This document shows, in pieces, positions 1-6,213 of a stretch of 6,429 nt of DNA (position 1 is its first letter; each line of letters starts with the position of its first letter). The position numbers and the translations under genes were made by a program. Origin of the DNA: an uncultured Hyphomicrobiales bacterium (GTDB lineage Bacteria; Pseudomonadota; Alphaproteobacteria; Rhizobiales; Beijerinckiaceae); assembly GCA_903932565.1 (NCBI GenBank), contig CAIZGQ010000002.1, positions 1-6,429 of the forward strand, read 5' to 3'. The notes under the pieces were generated by a model. It did not search any database, was not told the DNA's origin, and saw only the letters and a list, made by a program, of their open reading frames with translations.

Positions 1-18
1 CTCGAGCCGGGGTTCGGT

Positions 19-55
19 GGGAGAAGCTGGCATGCGGAGCATGACGGATGAGGGT
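19..55 (-). repeat. Dispersed palindromic repeat element, copy 1 (minus orientation)
   Basis: Read on the minus strand from 55, the element starts ACCCTCATCCG, continues into a small hairpin (arms CATGC and GCATG at 31-35 and 39-43, loop of three) and ends with CTTCTCCC at 26-19. The same order of blocks occurs in copy 2 at 79-127 on the opposite strand. Blocks of this kind (ACCCTCAYCCG, hairpin, TCTCCC) resemble the short intergenic palindromic repeats found many times in alphaproteobacterial genomes. That resemblance is from memory and was not searched. No coding function is seen. The left end may continue beyond the window. Confidence 0.5.
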
Positions 56-78
56 CGATTATAGATGGCTTGGTCCAC

Positions 79-127
79 ACCCTCACCCGGTCGGCATCCG
101 CCGACCACCCTCTCCCAGGGGAGAGGG
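79..127 (+). repeat. Dispersed palindromic repeat element, copy 2, with two hairpins
   Basis: The plus strand shows ACCCTCACCCG at 79-89. A perfect hairpin follows, with 7-bp arms GGTCGGC (89-95) and GCCGACC (100-106) and loop ATCC. A second perfect hairpin has 9-bp arms CCCTCTCCC (108-116) and GGGAGAGGG (119-127). Its opening block matches copy 1 in 10 of 11 bases. It sits 10 bases beyond the stop codon of the iorB-like gene, so the two hairpins would lie in the 3' end of that transcript. They could stop transcription or protect the 3' end of the RNA, but there is no T-tract typical of an intrinsic terminator. Confidence 0.6.
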
Positions 128-137
128 AGCCTGCCAC

Positions 138-2348
138 CTACGCCTGCAGCAACTTCTCCACACGATCCGTCGTGAACGGCAGCGCCCGCAAGCGCTTGCC
201 GCCCGTGAGCTTGGCAACCGCATTGGCAATCGCGGGCGCGATGACCGGTGTGCCCGCTTCGCCCACACCCGTGGGCGCATTGTCAGTGGCCACGATACGA
301 ATTTCCATCGGCGGCAAGTCCGACATGCGCGGCACGCGATACGAGTCGAGGTTGGTCTGCTGCACCACACCATCACGGATCGTGATCTGCTCATACAGAG
401 CTGCACTCAATCCAAACACCATCGAGCCTTCCATCTGCGCAATGATGTTCTTGGGCTGCACGGCAATCCCGGTATCCACGGCGGCCCAAATGTGATGCAC
501 ATCAAGGCTGCCGTTCTTACCGAGCGACACTTCCACAGCCCCAGCTGTGTAACTGCCCAGCGCATCCGAGAACGCGATGCCAACAGCGGTGCCCGTTCGC
601 GCCTTGCTGTAGTTGCTCATCTCGGCCACAGCCTTCAAAACAGCTATGGCACGGGGCTCTTTTGACAAAAGCGAGATGCGGAAATCGAGCGGATCAACGC
701 CTTTTTTCGCCGCAACTTCGTCAATCATCGTCTCCACCGCAAACTTGGTGAAGCCCGGTGCAATGCCACGCCAGGCACCGACGTTGATTCCGCGCTTCAC
801 ATGCACGGATTCAACCAGATGCGCAGGCAATCCATATTTGAATTCCCCGCCGCCCGCCGACACAATGTCCTTGAAGCCGAGCTTTTCAAACCCGACCGGA
901 TTGACGCGCGCATAATAGGATTCATTCACGATGCGATGATGCCAGCCAACAATGTTGTTGTCCGCATCCAGCCCAATCGAAATGCGCTGTCCCGACATTG
1001 GCCGGAACATGTCTTTCTGCACATCGTCCTCGCGCGGCCAGATCACCTTGACCGGCTTGCCGTCCATCGCCTTGGCGATCAGCACAGCGCCGCGCAACAC
1101 ATCAGGGTCCGAGCGCCGACCAAAGCCACCACCAAGAAGTGGCGTATGGATCGTGACTTTATCAGGCGTCGTGCCTGCTGCTTCGGCCGCGCCGCGCTTC
1201 ATGTTGGTCGGCGACTGGTTCGAGACCCACGCCTCGACCTGATCACCCTTGACGATTGCCGTCGCATTCATCGGCTCCATGCAGATGTGCGACACGTGGT
1301 CGTTGGTGAACTCGGCCTCGATCACCTTGGCCGCGCCGGCAATCGCAGCGGGGGCATCCCCAATCTTCACCATTGCCGCGCCGGTCTGGCTCTTGTCAGC
1401 TGCAATCTTGAGGTAATCCGCCGTCACCGCCTCGCTGGAATAGCTGCGCGCCTTGGCGGTTTCGCTCCATTTGATGACAAGCGCGGCTGCACCTTTACGC
1501 GCATGCTCGAACGAGTCCGCCACCACAGCAACCGCATTGGGAAGCATCACGGTCTTGATGAAGCCCTTGACCTTTTTGGCGGCCGCATCATCCACCTGCA
1601 GCGGGGTTTCGCCCTGCACATCCGGATTGCGGATGGAGGCATAGACCATGCCCGGCATGTGCGTATCGATGCCGTAGATGGCTGTGCCATTGACCTTCAG
1701 CGGCACGTCAATGCGCGGAATGTCCTTGCCAATCAGGCGAAACTGCGAGGCCGGCTTCAAGTCAGCCTTGGTGATCTCCGGCATCGGATCGGGCACGGTC
1801 GCCGTCTTGGCTATCTCGCCATATGAAAGCTTGCGGCCGGAGGCGGCATGCACGACAAAGCCGGGCTCGGTTGTCAGCTCGGTGGCTGGAACGTTCCAGG
1901 TTTTGGCGGCATTGAGGATCAGAATGCGCCGCGCCTGCGCGCCCGCCAATCGCAACTTGCCGAAGTAACCATTGGTCGACATGCTGCCGACCGTCGTGAG
2001 CGTCCCGCCGAAATTTGGATTGCCATAATCCTTTTCATTGGCTGGCGATTGCACGACGCGAACTTTTGCCCAATCCGCATCCAGCTCTTCGGCCACCACG
2101 ACCGGCAACGTTGTCATGATGCCCTGCCCCATTTCGGAGGCGGCGGACATGATTGTCACGGTGCCATCAGACCCAATGGAAATCCAGGCGTTGGCCACAA
2201 GGCCTTTGTCGGCCTTGGCACTCAGGTCGCCAAGCGTGGCGGCCTTGGCCAGTCCACCAAACGACACGCCGATGGCGGCACCGGTGCCACCCACAACAAA
2301 GCTGCGGCGCGACAGGGCGAATTGAAGATTGCGAGGGGTCTCGTTCAT
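138..2348 (-). CDS. Molybdopterin-binding large subunit of an IorB-type molybdenum hydroxylase, Tat-exported
   Basis: This is the catalytic subunit (736 aa) of a xanthine dehydrogenase-family enzyme closest in layout to isoquinoline 1-oxidoreductase beta. Such enzymes hydroxylate N-heterocycles or aldehydes with water at a Mo=S centre. The N-terminus has a twin-arginine signal (SRRSFVVGG, Arg14-Arg15) followed by a hydrophobic stretch, as in IorB proteins, so export to the periplasm as a folded complex with the small subunit is expected. Visible family motifs are MGQGI near residue 73, MEPMNATA near 357, GGGFGRR at 406-412, WPREDDVQKD near 437 and GVGEAG at 694-699, where Glu697 is the presumed catalytic base. 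The length is close to the roughly 780 aa of classical IorB. I chose ATG at 2348 because AAGGGAG lies 7 bases upstream. An in-frame GTG directly before it (2351) would add one residue. The start overlaps the stop of the upstream small-subunit gene, indicating translational coupling. Near 526 the sequence is WRGIAPG, where I recall WRSVG in relatives, so the substrate may differ. The substrate is unknown. Confidence 0.9.
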   Translation of the reverse strand: MNETPRNLQFALSRRSFVVGGTGAAIGVSFGGLAKAATLGDLSAKADKGLVANAWISIGSDGTVTIMSAASEMGQGIMTTLPVVVAEELDADWAKVRVVQSPANEKDYGNPNFGGTLTTVGSMSTNGYFGKLRLAGAQARRILILNAAKTWNVPATELTTEPGFVVHAASGRKLSYGEIAKTATVPDPMPEITKADLKPASQFRLIGKDIPRIDVPLKVNGTAIYGIDTHMPGMVYASIRNPDVQGETPLQVDDAAAKKVKGFIKTVMLPNAVAVVADSFEHARKGAAALVIKWSETAKARSYSSEAVTADYLKIAADKSQTGAAMVKIGDAPAAIAGAAKVIEAEFTNDHVSHICMEPMNATAIVKGDQVEAWVSNQSPTNMKRGAAEAAGTTPDKVTIHTPLLGGGFGRRSDPDVLRGAVLIAKAMDGKPVKVIWPREDDVQKDMFRPMSGQRISIGLDADNNIVGWHHRIVNESYYARVNPVGFEKLGFKDIVSAGGGEFKYGLPAHLVESVHVKRGINVGAWRGIAPGFTKFAVETMIDEVAAKKGVDPLDFRISLLSKEPRAIAVLKAVAEMSNYSKARTGTAVGIAFSDALGSYTAGAVEVSLGKNGSLDVHHIWAAVDTGIAVQPKNIIAQMEGSMVFGLSAALYEQITIRDGVVQQTNLDSYRVPRMSDLPPMEIRIVATDNAPTGVGEAGTPVIAPAIANAVAKLTGGKRLRALPFTTDRVEKLLQA

Positions 2349-2842
2349 CACTTGGCTCCCTTCACATCTGCGGCGGAGGCAGATTTGCTCGGCAGCATGC
2401 TGGCAGCCGACTCAATCGCCGCAACGATGCGGCCATAGGTGCCACAGCGACAGATGTTACCGTCCATGTGGCGGACGATTTCGCTGCGCGTGGGCTTCGG
2501 GTTTTTCTTCAGAAGGGCCGCGGCCTGCATGATCTGGCCGGACTGGCAGTAACCACATTGCGGCACCTGCTCCGCCACCCAGGCTTTTTGCAAGGGATGG
2601 CTGCTGTCGGGCGACAGGCCTTCAATCGTCGTGATCTTTTTGGCACCGATGGAGCCCAGCGGAATCTGGCACGAGCGGGTCGGCTCGCCATCAATGTGGA
2701 CCGTACAGGCCCCGCACTGGGCAATGCCGCAGCCAAACTTCGTGCCTGTCATCTGGAGATGTTCGCGCAACACCCAGAGCAGCGGCGTGTCGGCATCCGC
2801 CTCCACGGTCATTTTCTTGCCGTTGATCGTCAAACTCGTCAT
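2348..2842 (-). CDS. [2Fe-2S] small subunit of the molybdenum hydroxylase (IorA type)
   Basis: This 164-aa protein carries two iron-sulfur clusters that pass electrons from the molybdenum site in the large subunit to an outside acceptor. All eight cluster ligands are visible. The plant-ferredoxin-like N-terminal cluster has Cys38, Cys43, Cys46 and Cys58 (CGIAQCGACTVHIDG motif). The C-terminal helical domain has Cys96, Cys99, Cys131 and Cys133 (QCGYCQSGQI and ICRCGTY motifs). The length matches the 150-165 aa of IorA proteins. There is no FAD domain, and no FAD-subunit gene is next to it. The ATG at 2842 is preceded by GAGGAG (2850-2855) at a spacing of 7. It is the first gene of the operon, and its TGA overlaps the ATG of the large subunit (TGATG). 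It has no signal peptide, so it probably travels with the Tat-bearing partner. Confidence 0.93.
   Translation of the reverse strand: MTSLTINGKKMTVEADADTPLLWVLREHLQMTGTKFGCGIAQCGACTVHIDGEPTRSCQIPLGSIGAKKITTIEGLSPDSSHPLQKAWVAEQVPQCGYCQSGQIMQAAALLKKNPKPTRSEIVRHMDGNICRCGTYGRIVAAIESAASMLPSKSASAADVKGAK
2356..2362 (-). promoter_or_regulatory. Ribosome binding site of the iorB-like gene
   Basis: On the minus strand the motif AAGGGAG lies inside the end of the small-subunit gene. It is 7 bases before the ATG at 2348 but only 4 bases before the GTG at 2351, which favours the ATG start. Confidence 0.55.
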
Positions 2843-2859
2843 GCCAAGTCTCCTCGCCG

Positions 2860-2876
2860 CGCATCCACAAGATGCG
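2860..2876. promoter_or_regulatory. Perfect inverted repeat in the leader of the hydroxylase operon
   Basis: CGCATC (2860-2865) and GATGCG (2871-2876) form a perfect 6-bp inverted repeat around CACAA. It lies just upstream of the ribosome binding site of the small-subunit gene. It could be an operator for a dimeric regulator or an RNA hairpin in the leader. A 6-bp palindrome in GC-rich DNA can also arise by chance. Confidence 0.3.
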
Positions 2877-3131
2877 TCGTGCGTTTCCAGCCCTCGGGTG
2901 CGCTCCTGCGGCCTTTGTCAGGCACGGGCGCAGTTGGTATCAGGTCGCGGATGAAGCCCATCGGCGCTCAGAGCAACACTGACATTCGGAGATTAAGGGG
3001 AACGGCGCTGAGTCCGCAACCTTTGGAATGATCCCTCACGCTGATGTTATTTGGATCGCGTGTGGCACGCGACCCGCGTCGAGCCCTCGCAATCCGATTT
3101 GGAAGTCGCTACCCTGATTGCACATCACGTC

Positions 3132-3135
3132 AGGA
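3132..3135 (+). promoter_or_regulatory. Ribosome binding site that sets the sseA start
   Basis: AGGA lies 6 bases before the ATG at 3142. The in-frame TTG at 3118, which would add eight residues, has no well-spaced Shine-Dalgarno motif. The ATG is therefore preferred. Confidence 0.55.
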
Positions 3136-3141
3136 CATCCC

Positions 3142-4020
3142 ATGCCAGCTGCCTCAGAGCCATCCGCCTCAGATCAACACCGCCCGCACCTCGTCAGCAC
3201 GCAATGGCTGGCGGAGCGCCTTGGTGCGCCGGGTCTGGTGGTCGTGGATGCCTCGTTTTATCTCCCTCAGCAGAATCGCAACGCCGATGCGGAGTTCAAG
3301 GCGGGTCACATCCCCGGTGCCGTGCGCTTCGACGTTGAAGTCATCAAGGACACAGCGTCCGACCTGCCCCACATGATGCCCGACCCGATCACGTTTTCGT
3401 CGCACATGCGACGCCTGGGCATTGGCGATGGCATGAGCGCCGTTGTTTATGACGGCATGGGCCTGTTCTCGGCACCCCGCGTCTGGTGGATGCTGCGCGC
3501 GTTCGGTCTGCAGGATGTCTACGTTCTGGATGGTGGCCTGCCAGCCTGGGTCGCCGAAGGTCGCCCGCTGGAGGATGGCGAGACGATCCGACAGCCGCGC
3601 CATTTCACAGCCCGGCTCAACAACGCGGTGGTTGCCACAGCCAATGACGTGAAAACAGCGCTGGAGACCAAGCGCACACAGGTCATCGACGCCCGCGCGG
3701 CAGATCGCTTTCGTGGTGAAGCGCCGGAGCCGCGACCGGGCCTGCGCGCGGGTCACATGCCAGGCAGCCTCAACCTGCCCTGGACCGAGCTTGTGGAGAA
3801 CGGCCGCCTGAAATCCGACGCCGCACTCGCAACGGCGCTGGATGCTGCCGGTCTTGTGGCGGGGCAGCCTGTGATCACAAGCTGCGGATCTGGCGTCTCG
3901 GCTGCGATCATCACGCTGGCCATGGCCGTGATCGGCCGCAATCCCGGCTTGCTCTACGATGGATCATGGGCTGAATGGGGCATGCGACAGGACCTGCCAA
4001 TTGCGCCGGGCGCTGCCTGA
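3142..4020 (+). CDS. sseA: 3-mercaptopyruvate sulfurtransferase (two-domain rhodanese)
   Basis: The enzyme (292 aa) transfers sulfur from 3-mercaptopyruvate to thiols or cyanide through a cysteine persulfide. It belongs to cysteine breakdown and sulfane-sulfur supply, and is probably cytoplasmic because no signal peptide is seen. Two rhodanese domains are visible. The inactive N-terminal one spans about 17-141 (VVDASFYLP, GHIPGAVRFD, VLDGGLPAW), with Asp104 of YDGMG where a catalytic Cys would be. The active C-terminal one spans about 165-285 (VIDARAADRFRGE, PEPRPGLRAGHMPGSLN). The catalytic loop is CGSGVSA with Cys248. CGSGV(T/S)A loops point to mercaptopyruvate sulfurtransferase, whereas thiosulfate sulfurtransferases usually carry CRKGVTA. 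The length fits the usual 280-300 aa. It stands alone on the plus strand, divergent from the molybdenum hydroxylase operon and 286 bases before glnB, so it is probably a single-gene unit. Confidence 0.9.
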   Translation: MPAASEPSASDQHRPHLVSTQWLAERLGAPGLVVVDASFYLPQQNRNADAEFKAGHIPGAVRFDVEVIKDTASDLPHMMPDPITFSSHMRRLGIGDGMSAVVYDGMGLFSAPRVWWMLRAFGLQDVYVLDGGLPAWVAEGRPLEDGETIRQPRHFTARLNNAVVATANDVKTALETKRTQVIDARAADRFRGEAPEPRPGLRAGHMPGSLNLPWTELVENGRLKSDAALATALDAAGLVAGQPVITSCGSGVSAAIITLAMAVIGRNPGLLYDGSWAEWGMRQDLPIAPGAA

Positions 4021-4306
4021 TCACCACAAAACCCAGTGCAGTTGCGATCCTTGATTCAGTCGAGCGCCAAGCCTACAACCTGCACGGGCGGGGTTCGTTT
4101 CTGGCCAAACTGCATCTCTTTGGTCGAAGTTCGTGGCATTTGGCCCAAGCACATGGCGATTTCGCCTGAAGGCTGCGAACTTTCGGACGGATGGCGGTTG
4201 CAGCCTCGTTGAATGGCGATATAGGTTTGCGTCGACCGTGCGGGACAGCATCTGGTCACCACATTGGGGGCAACGTGGCAAGTCCGTCAGGGAGAGTTGA
4301 AGGCGT
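4021..4306 (+). promoter_or_regulatory. Non-coding leader and promoter region of glnB
   Basis: This 286-base stretch holds no convincing gene. It contains an NtrC-like half-site pair (TGCATC, then TTGGT, 4111-4124), a short palindrome GGCGA-TT-TCGCC (4155-4166) and three near-identical octamers ATGGCG(A/G)T at 4153, 4191 and 4213. A weak sigma-70-like pair is TTGCAG (4198-4203) and TATAGG (4220-4225), spaced 16. GG-N10-GC spacing, the core of a sigma-54 promoter, occurs only at 4266-4279, very close to the start codon and with poor flanks. No intrinsic terminator was found after sseA, so read-through into glnB is possible. Confidence 0.45.
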
Positions 4307-4645
4307 ATGAAAAAGATTGAGGCCATCATCAAGCCCTTCAAACTCGATGAGGTGAAGGAAGCGCTTCAGGAGGCCGGCCTTCAGGGCATTACGGTCACCG
4401 AGGCCAAAGGTTTTGGCCGCCAGAAAGGCCATACGGAGCTTTATCGTGGCGCCGAATATGTCGTCGATTTCCTGCCCAAGGTGAAAATCGAAGTCGTTAT
4501 GTCGGACGAGCTTCTCGAGAGAGCCGTTGAAGCCATCCGCAAGGCCGCACAAACCGGCCGCATCGGCGATGGCAAGATCTTCGTTTCCAACATCGAAGGC
4601 GCGATCCGCATCCGCACCGGTGAAACCGGCACAGACGCGCTCTAA
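4307..4645 (+). CDS. glnB: Nitrogen regulatory protein PII
   Basis: This is a trimeric cytoplasmic signal protein that binds ATP/ADP and 2-oxoglutarate and is uridylylated by GlnD when glutamine is low. It then steers GlnE (adenylylation of glutamine synthetase) and the NtrB/NtrC system. The 112-aa length is exactly the family norm. The start MKKIEAIIKPFKLDEVKEAL is classic PII. The T-loop holds Tyr51 (RGAEYVVDF), the uridylylation site. The B-loop TGRIGDGKIFV and the C-terminal IRIRTGE motif for nucleotide binding are intact. I call it GlnB rather than GlnK because glnA follows and no amtB is seen. The ATG is preceded by AGGGAGAG (4289-4296), 10 bases upstream, with GAAGG closer in. It lies 89 bases before glnA on the same strand, as in many alphaproteobacterial glnBA operons. 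Confidence 0.96.
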   Translation: MKKIEAIIKPFKLDEVKEALQEAGLQGITVTEAKGFGRQKGHTELYRGAEYVVDFLPKVKIEVVMSDELLERAVEAIRKAAQTGRIGDGKIFVSNIEGAIRIRTGETGTDAL

Positions 4646-4734
4646 GCTCCATCATTTCTGTTTTTCCAAATGGTCAACCCGACCATCCTTGTCGTTTCGA
4701 TCCGCCCGTTGAGGGCGACCAGAGAGGGGTACAC
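4646..4734 (+). promoter_or_regulatory. glnB-glnA intercistronic region with two small hairpins
   Basis: Two perfect inverted repeats lie between the genes: ATGGTC/GACCAT (4670-4675 and 4681-4686, loop AACCC) and CGCCC/GGGCG (4703-4707 and 4713-4717, loop GTTGA). Neither is followed by a clean T-tract, so they are not typical terminators. They may shape the differential stability of glnB and glnA messages or partial termination. The glnA ribosome binding site AGAGGGG lies 5 bases before its ATG. Confidence 0.4.
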
Positions 4735-6144
4735 ATGAAGACCGCCCAAGACGTGCTGAAGAAGATCAAGGACGACGATATCAAGTATGTCGACCTGCGT
4801 TTCACCGATCCGCGTGGCAAGTGGCAGCACGTCACCTTCGACATCGCGCTGGTGGACGAAGAGATGTTCTCGGAAGGCACGATGTTCGACGGCTCGTCGA
4901 TCTCAGGCTGGAAGGCCATCAACGAGTCCGACATGATCCTGATGCCGGATCCCACAACCGCCGTGCTCGACCCCTTTTTTGCGGCGTCCACGCTCTCCAT
5001 CGTTTGCGACATTCTTGAGCCCTCGACCGGCGAGCCCTATTCGCGTGATCCGCGTGGCATGGCCAAGAAGGCCGAAGCCTATCTGAAGTCGACCGGCATC
5101 GGCGACACGGCCTTCTTTGGTCCGGAAGCCGAGTTCTTCGTGTTCGACGACGTGCGCTTCAAGGCCGATCCCTACAACACAGGCTTTGTTCTCGACTCGG
5201 TTGAACTGCCGACCAACTCCGACACCGCCTATGAGGGTGGCAATCTGGGTCACCGCGTTCGCACCAAGGGCGGCTATTTCCCGGTTCCCCCGATCGACTC
5301 GGCGCAGGACATGCGCGGCGAGATGCTGGCGGCCATGGCATCCATGGGCGTCAAGGTCGAGAAGCACCATCACGAAGTGGCGTCTGCCCAGCACGAACTT
5401 GGCATGAAGTTCGGCACCCTGACGACAATGGCCGATCACCTGCAGATCTATAAGTATGCGATCCATCAGGTGGCGCAGAGCTATGGCAAGACCGCAACCT
5501 TCATGCCTAAGCCCATCTTCGGCGACAACGGCTCGGGCATGCACGTCCACCAGTCGATCTGGAAGGCCGGCAAGCCTGTGATGGCTGGCGATCAATACGC
5601 TGATCTGAGCCAGGAATGCCTCTACTACATCGGCGGCATCATCAAGCATGCCAAGGCGCTCAACGCGTTCACAAACCCGTCGACCAATTCCTACAAGCGT
5701 CTGGTTCCCGGCTATGAAGCCCCGGTGCTGCTGGCCTATTCGGCCCGCAACCGTTCGGCCTCCTGCCGTATTCCATGGACGACGAACCCCAAGGCCAAGC
5801 GCGTGGAAGTTCGCTTCCCCGATCCGACTGCCAATCCCTATCTCGCCTTCTCAGCCATGCTGATGGCGGGCCTGGATGGCATCATCAACAAGGTCGATCC
5901 GGGCGCTGCCATGGACAAGGACTTGTACGACCTGCCCCCGAAGGAACTGAAGAAGATCCCGACGGTCTGTGGCTCGCTGCGTGAAGCGCTGGCCAGCCTC
6001 GACAAGGATCGCACCTTCCTAAAGGCCGGCGGCGTGTTCAACGATGACTTCATCGACAGCTACATCGACCTGAAGATGCAGGACGTGATGCGCTATGAAA
6101 TGACGCCACATCCGGTCGAATTCGACATGTACTACAGCTACTGA
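4735..6144 (+). CDS. glnA: Glutamine synthetase, type I (GSI-beta, adenylylatable)
   Basis: The enzyme makes glutamine from glutamate, ammonia and ATP as a cytoplasmic dodecamer, and is the entry point of ammonia at low concentration. The 469-aa length is exactly that of GSI-beta. Visible motifs are the beta-grasp domain with FDGSSISGWKAINESDM (residues 51-67), the metal-binding GPEAEFFVFD near 130, the HHHEVASAQHELG stretch near 213, the ATP-site signature KPIFGDNGSGMHVHQS from Lys259, NRSASCRIP near 346, and VEVRFPDPTANPYLAF. Tyr398 in DKDLYDLPPKEL is the adenylylation site targeted by GlnE, which makes this the regulated beta type. The MTPHPVEFDMYYSY end is typical. The ATG follows AGAGGGG. 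It is co-directional with glnB and probably co-transcribed, and it ends at a strong terminator. I see no damage or odd codon use. Confidence 0.98.
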   Translation: MKTAQDVLKKIKDDDIKYVDLRFTDPRGKWQHVTFDIALVDEEMFSEGTMFDGSSISGWKAINESDMILMPDPTTAVLDPFFAASTLSIVCDILEPSTGEPYSRDPRGMAKKAEAYLKSTGIGDTAFFGPEAEFFVFDDVRFKADPYNTGFVLDSVELPTNSDTAYEGGNLGHRVRTKGGYFPVPPIDSAQDMRGEMLAAMASMGVKVEKHHHEVASAQHELGMKFGTLTTMADHLQIYKYAIHQVAQSYGKTATFMPKPIFGDNGSGMHVHQSIWKAGKPVMAGDQYADLSQECLYYIGGIIKHAKALNAFTNPSTNSYKRLVPGYEAPVLLAYSARNRSASCRIPWTTNPKAKRVEVRFPDPTANPYLAFSAMLMAGLDGIINKVDPGAAMDKDLYDLPPKELKKIPTVCGSLREALASLDKDRTFLKAGGVFNDDFIDSYIDLKMQDVMRYEMTPHPVEFDMYYSY

Positions 6145-6158
6145 CCTTTTAAGGGTCA
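6142..6158 (+). other. Short inverted repeat overlapping the glnA stop codon
   Basis: TGACC (6142-6146, containing the TGA stop) pairs with GGTCA (6154-6158). A T-A pair and a T-G wobble can extend the stem towards a three-base loop. It precedes the main terminator by about six bases and may help protect the 3' end of the message. Confidence 0.35.
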
Positions 6159-6163
6159 CATGC

Positions 6164-6191
6164 AAAAGGCGGCCTTCGGGCCGCCTTTTTT
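6164..6191 (+). terminator. Rho-independent terminator after glnA, probably bidirectional
   Basis: Arms GGCGGCC (6168-6174) and GGCCGCC (6179-6185) close a TTCG tetraloop and are followed by six T residues (6186-6191). Four A residues before the stem (6164-6167) extend pairing with the T-run and give four T residues on the other strand. The same hairpin can therefore stop transcription from the converging minus-strand gene. It lies 19 bases after the glnA stop codon. Confidence 0.92.
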
Positions 6192-6213
6192 GTTGGCTCG
6201 GTGCGATGCCAGC

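Larger units (their letters stand above)
2843..3141. other. Divergent intergenic region between the hydroxylase operon and sseA
   Basis: This 299-base stretch separates two divergently transcribed units, so it must hold promoters for both. The ribosome binding site of the iorA-like gene is GAGGAG at 2850-2855 (minus). A weak plus-strand promoter candidate is TTGGAA (3023-3028) and TTATTT (3047-3052) with an 18-base spacer. I found no convincing -35/-10 pair for the minus direction. Open frames crossing the region are continuations of antisense shadows and show no recognisable protein. No regulator gene lies between the two units. Confidence 0.5.

Noticed and set aside
108..127. Second hairpin of repeat copy 2 as a dedicated intrinsic terminator of the hydroxylase operon
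   Set aside because: The stem is strong, but no T-tract follows it on the minus strand, so it is annotated as part of the repeat with only a possible 3'-end role.
801..1826. Long plus-strand open frame (341 codons) across the hydroxylase gene
   Set aside because: It is antisense to a confidently identified gene, its composition (His- and Arg-rich) is typical of a shadow frame in GC-rich DNA, and it has no recognisable domain.
2153..3031. Plus-strand open frame (292 codons) reaching into the divergent intergenic region
   Set aside because: Most of it is antisense to the two hydroxylase genes, and the part in the intergenic region has no family features or ribosome binding site of its own.
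4214..4230. TGGC and TTTGC pair resembling sigma-54 -24/-12 boxes
   Set aside because: The gap between GG and GC is 12 bases, two more than sigma-54 tolerates.
4266..4281. GG-N10-GC spacing just upstream of glnB, as in sigma-54 promoters
   Set aside because: The flanks fit poorly, and the predicted transcript start near 4291 would fall inside the Shine-Dalgarno sequence and leave only about 16 bases of leader.
4903..5649. Minus-strand open frame (248 codons) inside glnA
   Set aside because: It is a shadow of the highly conserved glnA frame with no recognisable domain.
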